Below are positions 54,766 through 55,888 of a DNA stretch of 55,888 nt, piece after piece; position 1 is the first letter of the stretch, and every line of letters begins with the position of its first letter. The notes under the pieces are model-generated. The model made no database searches. It was not told where the DNA came from and was given only the letters and a program-made list of their open reading frames with translations. This DNA comes from CAZRIP01 sp964600165. GTDB taxonomy: Bacteria; Elusimicrobiota; Elusimicrobia; UBA1565; UBA9628. The translations under genes were made by a program, and so were the position numbers. Location of the stretch: contig CAZRIP010000009.1 in assembly GCA_964600165.1 (NCBI GenBank), forward strand, positions 1-55,888, read 5' to 3'.

Positions 54766-55851
54766 ATGTGCCCATGTTTTGACGGAAAAAAAATTTTCCT
54801 GCTCATTCTTCTGATCGGGCTTGCGGTCCCCGCGCGCGCGTACCGCAAGCCGAAAAATTATCGCCGCCGCAAGAAGACGGCGGCCGTCGCCGTAAGCACG
54901 GAGACGGCCAAGGCCTCCGATGACGGCCTGCCGCCCGGACGTTGGGCGCCCGAGGTGCGCGCGGCCCTGCTCGAGTTCGCCACCCGGCGCGGCGAAGGCT
55001 CGCCGAACTACGATCCGGCCAAGCCGCCGCTCGCCGTCTTGCCCTTAGCCGGCTTCGCGTTCAAGGGAGATCCGGCCGAGCTCGTCTTTTGGCGGCTCGT
55101 GCGCGAGGCGAAGTTCCAATTCTCCGACGACTTCTGGAAAGAGGTTCCTTTGGCGTACGGACGCCAGCCTTTGCGCGCGGCCTACGAGCAATTCTCGACG
55201 CTGCCGGACTCGGTATGGGGCCAGCAGCCGACTTATCACCAGTTCGTCAAAGGCTTCGTCAAGAGCTACCAGGATATGTGCGTCAAGCTCGACGTCAAGG
55301 ATTGCCGCGCTTACCTCGCGCGCCTGATGATCGGCTTCAAGGACGAGGAGGCGCTGAGTCTGGCCGAGGAAACGCTCAAGCAAGAGCGCGAGCGCCCGCT
55401 CGCCGTCGAGGAGGTCCCGACCGCCGACGGCGATCCGGCCCCGGCGAGGATCGGTCGCGGGCTCCGGGAGATTCCCGAAGCGCGCGCGCTCGCCGGATTT
55501 TTCGCCGCGCGCGGCATCGAGCTCTGGTTCGTCGAGGCCGACGTCGTTCAAATCCTCGAGGCCTCGGCCGAAGGCTGGCCGGTGCCCAAGGAACGTCTGC
55601 TCGGGATCCGCCAGGGCCGCTATCGCGACCGGTTCGACGGCGAGCCGCTCGAGCCGATCCCCGTCCGCGGCGGCAAGGTCGACGCCGTCGTCGAGGCGCT
55701 CGGCCGCGCGCCGGACCTCGTCATCGGCCGCGCGGTCGGCGACGCCGAGCTGCTCGGCTACGGCTCGGGCCTGCGCATCGTGATCGCGGGCGATCCCCGG
55801 CTCGACGCCCTCGCCAAGAAGAAGGGATGGTTGCTTCAGCCCGCCTTTTGA
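54766..55851 (+). CDS. Secreted HAD-like protein with degenerate active site
   Basis: A 361-aa protein with signal peptide (KIFLLILLIGLAVPARA) and a domain that follows the haloacid-dehalogenase phosphatase pattern in order: KPPLAVLPLAGFAFKGDPAELVFWRLV where active members read F-D-x-D-D/G-T, a helical cap (YGRQPLRAAYEQF, KGFVKSYQDMCVKL), ELWFVEADVVQILEASA where motif II Ser or Thr is expected, VRGGKVDAV keeping the motif III Lys, and VIGRAVGDAELLGYG near motif IV. Both catalytic Asp residues of motif I are replaced (by Pro and Ala). It may be a pseudoenzyme that still binds a ligand, or a wrongly assigned fold. It is divergent from the polyamine operon. Confidence 0.7.
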   Translation: MCPCFDGKKIFLLILLIGLAVPARAYRKPKNYRRRKKTAAVAVSTETAKASDDGLPPGRWAPEVRAALLEFATRRGEGSPNYDPAKPPLAVLPLAGFAFKGDPAELVFWRLVREAKFQFSDDFWKEVPLAYGRQPLRAAYEQFSTLPDSVWGQQPTYHQFVKGFVKSYQDMCVKLDVKDCRAYLARLMIGFKDEEALSLAEETLKQERERPLAVEEVPTADGDPAPARIGRGLREIPEARALAGFFAARGIELWFVEADVVQILEASAEGWPVPKERLLGIRQGRYRDRFDGEPLEPIPVRGGKVDAVVEALGRAPDLVIGRAVGDAELLGYGSGLRIVIAGDPRLDALAKKKGWLLQPAF

Positions 55852-55888
55852 TATGCTTTTGGCGACGCGCCGAGAACTGTAAATCCAC

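Overview
The window is about 55.9 kb of GC-rich bacterial chromosome that spans the replication origin. It carries recA, clpC, dnaA, dnaN, a DciA-type gene, gyrB, gyrA, serS and parAB. The host is a diderm: there is an LPP20-type lipoprotein, a predicted outer-membrane beta-barrel, a CpxP/Spy-like periplasmic protein and many Sec signal peptides. Gene content (HprK, RapZ and a mannose-type PTS in one operon, a deoxyhypusine-synthase-like enzyme in a polyamine cluster, GTG and TTG starts) suggests a deep-branching lineage such as Elusimicrobiota. That placement is inference from memory of such genomes, not a search. I see no tRNA, rRNA, CRISPR array or insertion sequence.

Layout. 1-6.2 kb (minus strand): truncated xerD, recA behind an SOS-like promoter, a small secreted protein, a beta-lactamase-fold serine hydrolase and clpC. 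6.3-16.3 kb: an accessory envelope region with two tandem secreted paralogues, a large two-module ATP-grasp ligase, several small secreted proteins and lipoproteins, and a membrane Ser/Thr kinase with a periplasmic TPR sensor. 16.2-21.3 kb: a surface-glycan-like block of SGNH hydrolase, carbamoyltransferase, SxtJ-like and DUF5989-like membrane proteins on the minus strand, divergent from a GT2 glycosyltransferase and a methyltransferase. 21.3-33.5 kb: one tightly packed minus-strand run of 13 genes, in order hpf, hprK, rapZ, PTS EIIA, EIIB, EIIC, EIID, ptsH, ptsI, lepA, lepB, nfeD and a GT39-like membrane protein. It joins sugar-transport control to translation and secretion genes.

33.5-45.1 kb: the origin (DnaA-box-like sites and AT-rich DNA on both sides of dnaA), then a plus-strand run of dnaA, dnaN, dciA, gyrB, a beta-barrel protein, gyrA, a secreted protein, serS and mazG. 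Most genes point away from dnaA on both sides, as expected near oriC. 45.0-48.8 kb (minus): parA, parB, a secreted protein and asd, with two parS-like palindromes in the parA leader. 48.9-54.7 kb: a nitrogen/polyamine block with a glutamine-synthetase-family ligase and a DUF4258/DUF2283 pair on plus, facing a minus operon of a deoxyhypusine-synthase-like enzyme, an HDAC-like deacetylase, N-carbamoylputrescine amidase and agmatine deiminase. The last gene is a secreted HAD-like protein that appears to have lost its catalytic aspartates.

Two regulatory themes recur. First, near-consensus sigma-70-type promoters (TTGACA, 17 bp, TATAAT-like) are visible at several genes. Second, at least five genes have a TANNNT element ending exactly 6 nt before the ATG, which predicts leaderless mRNAs.
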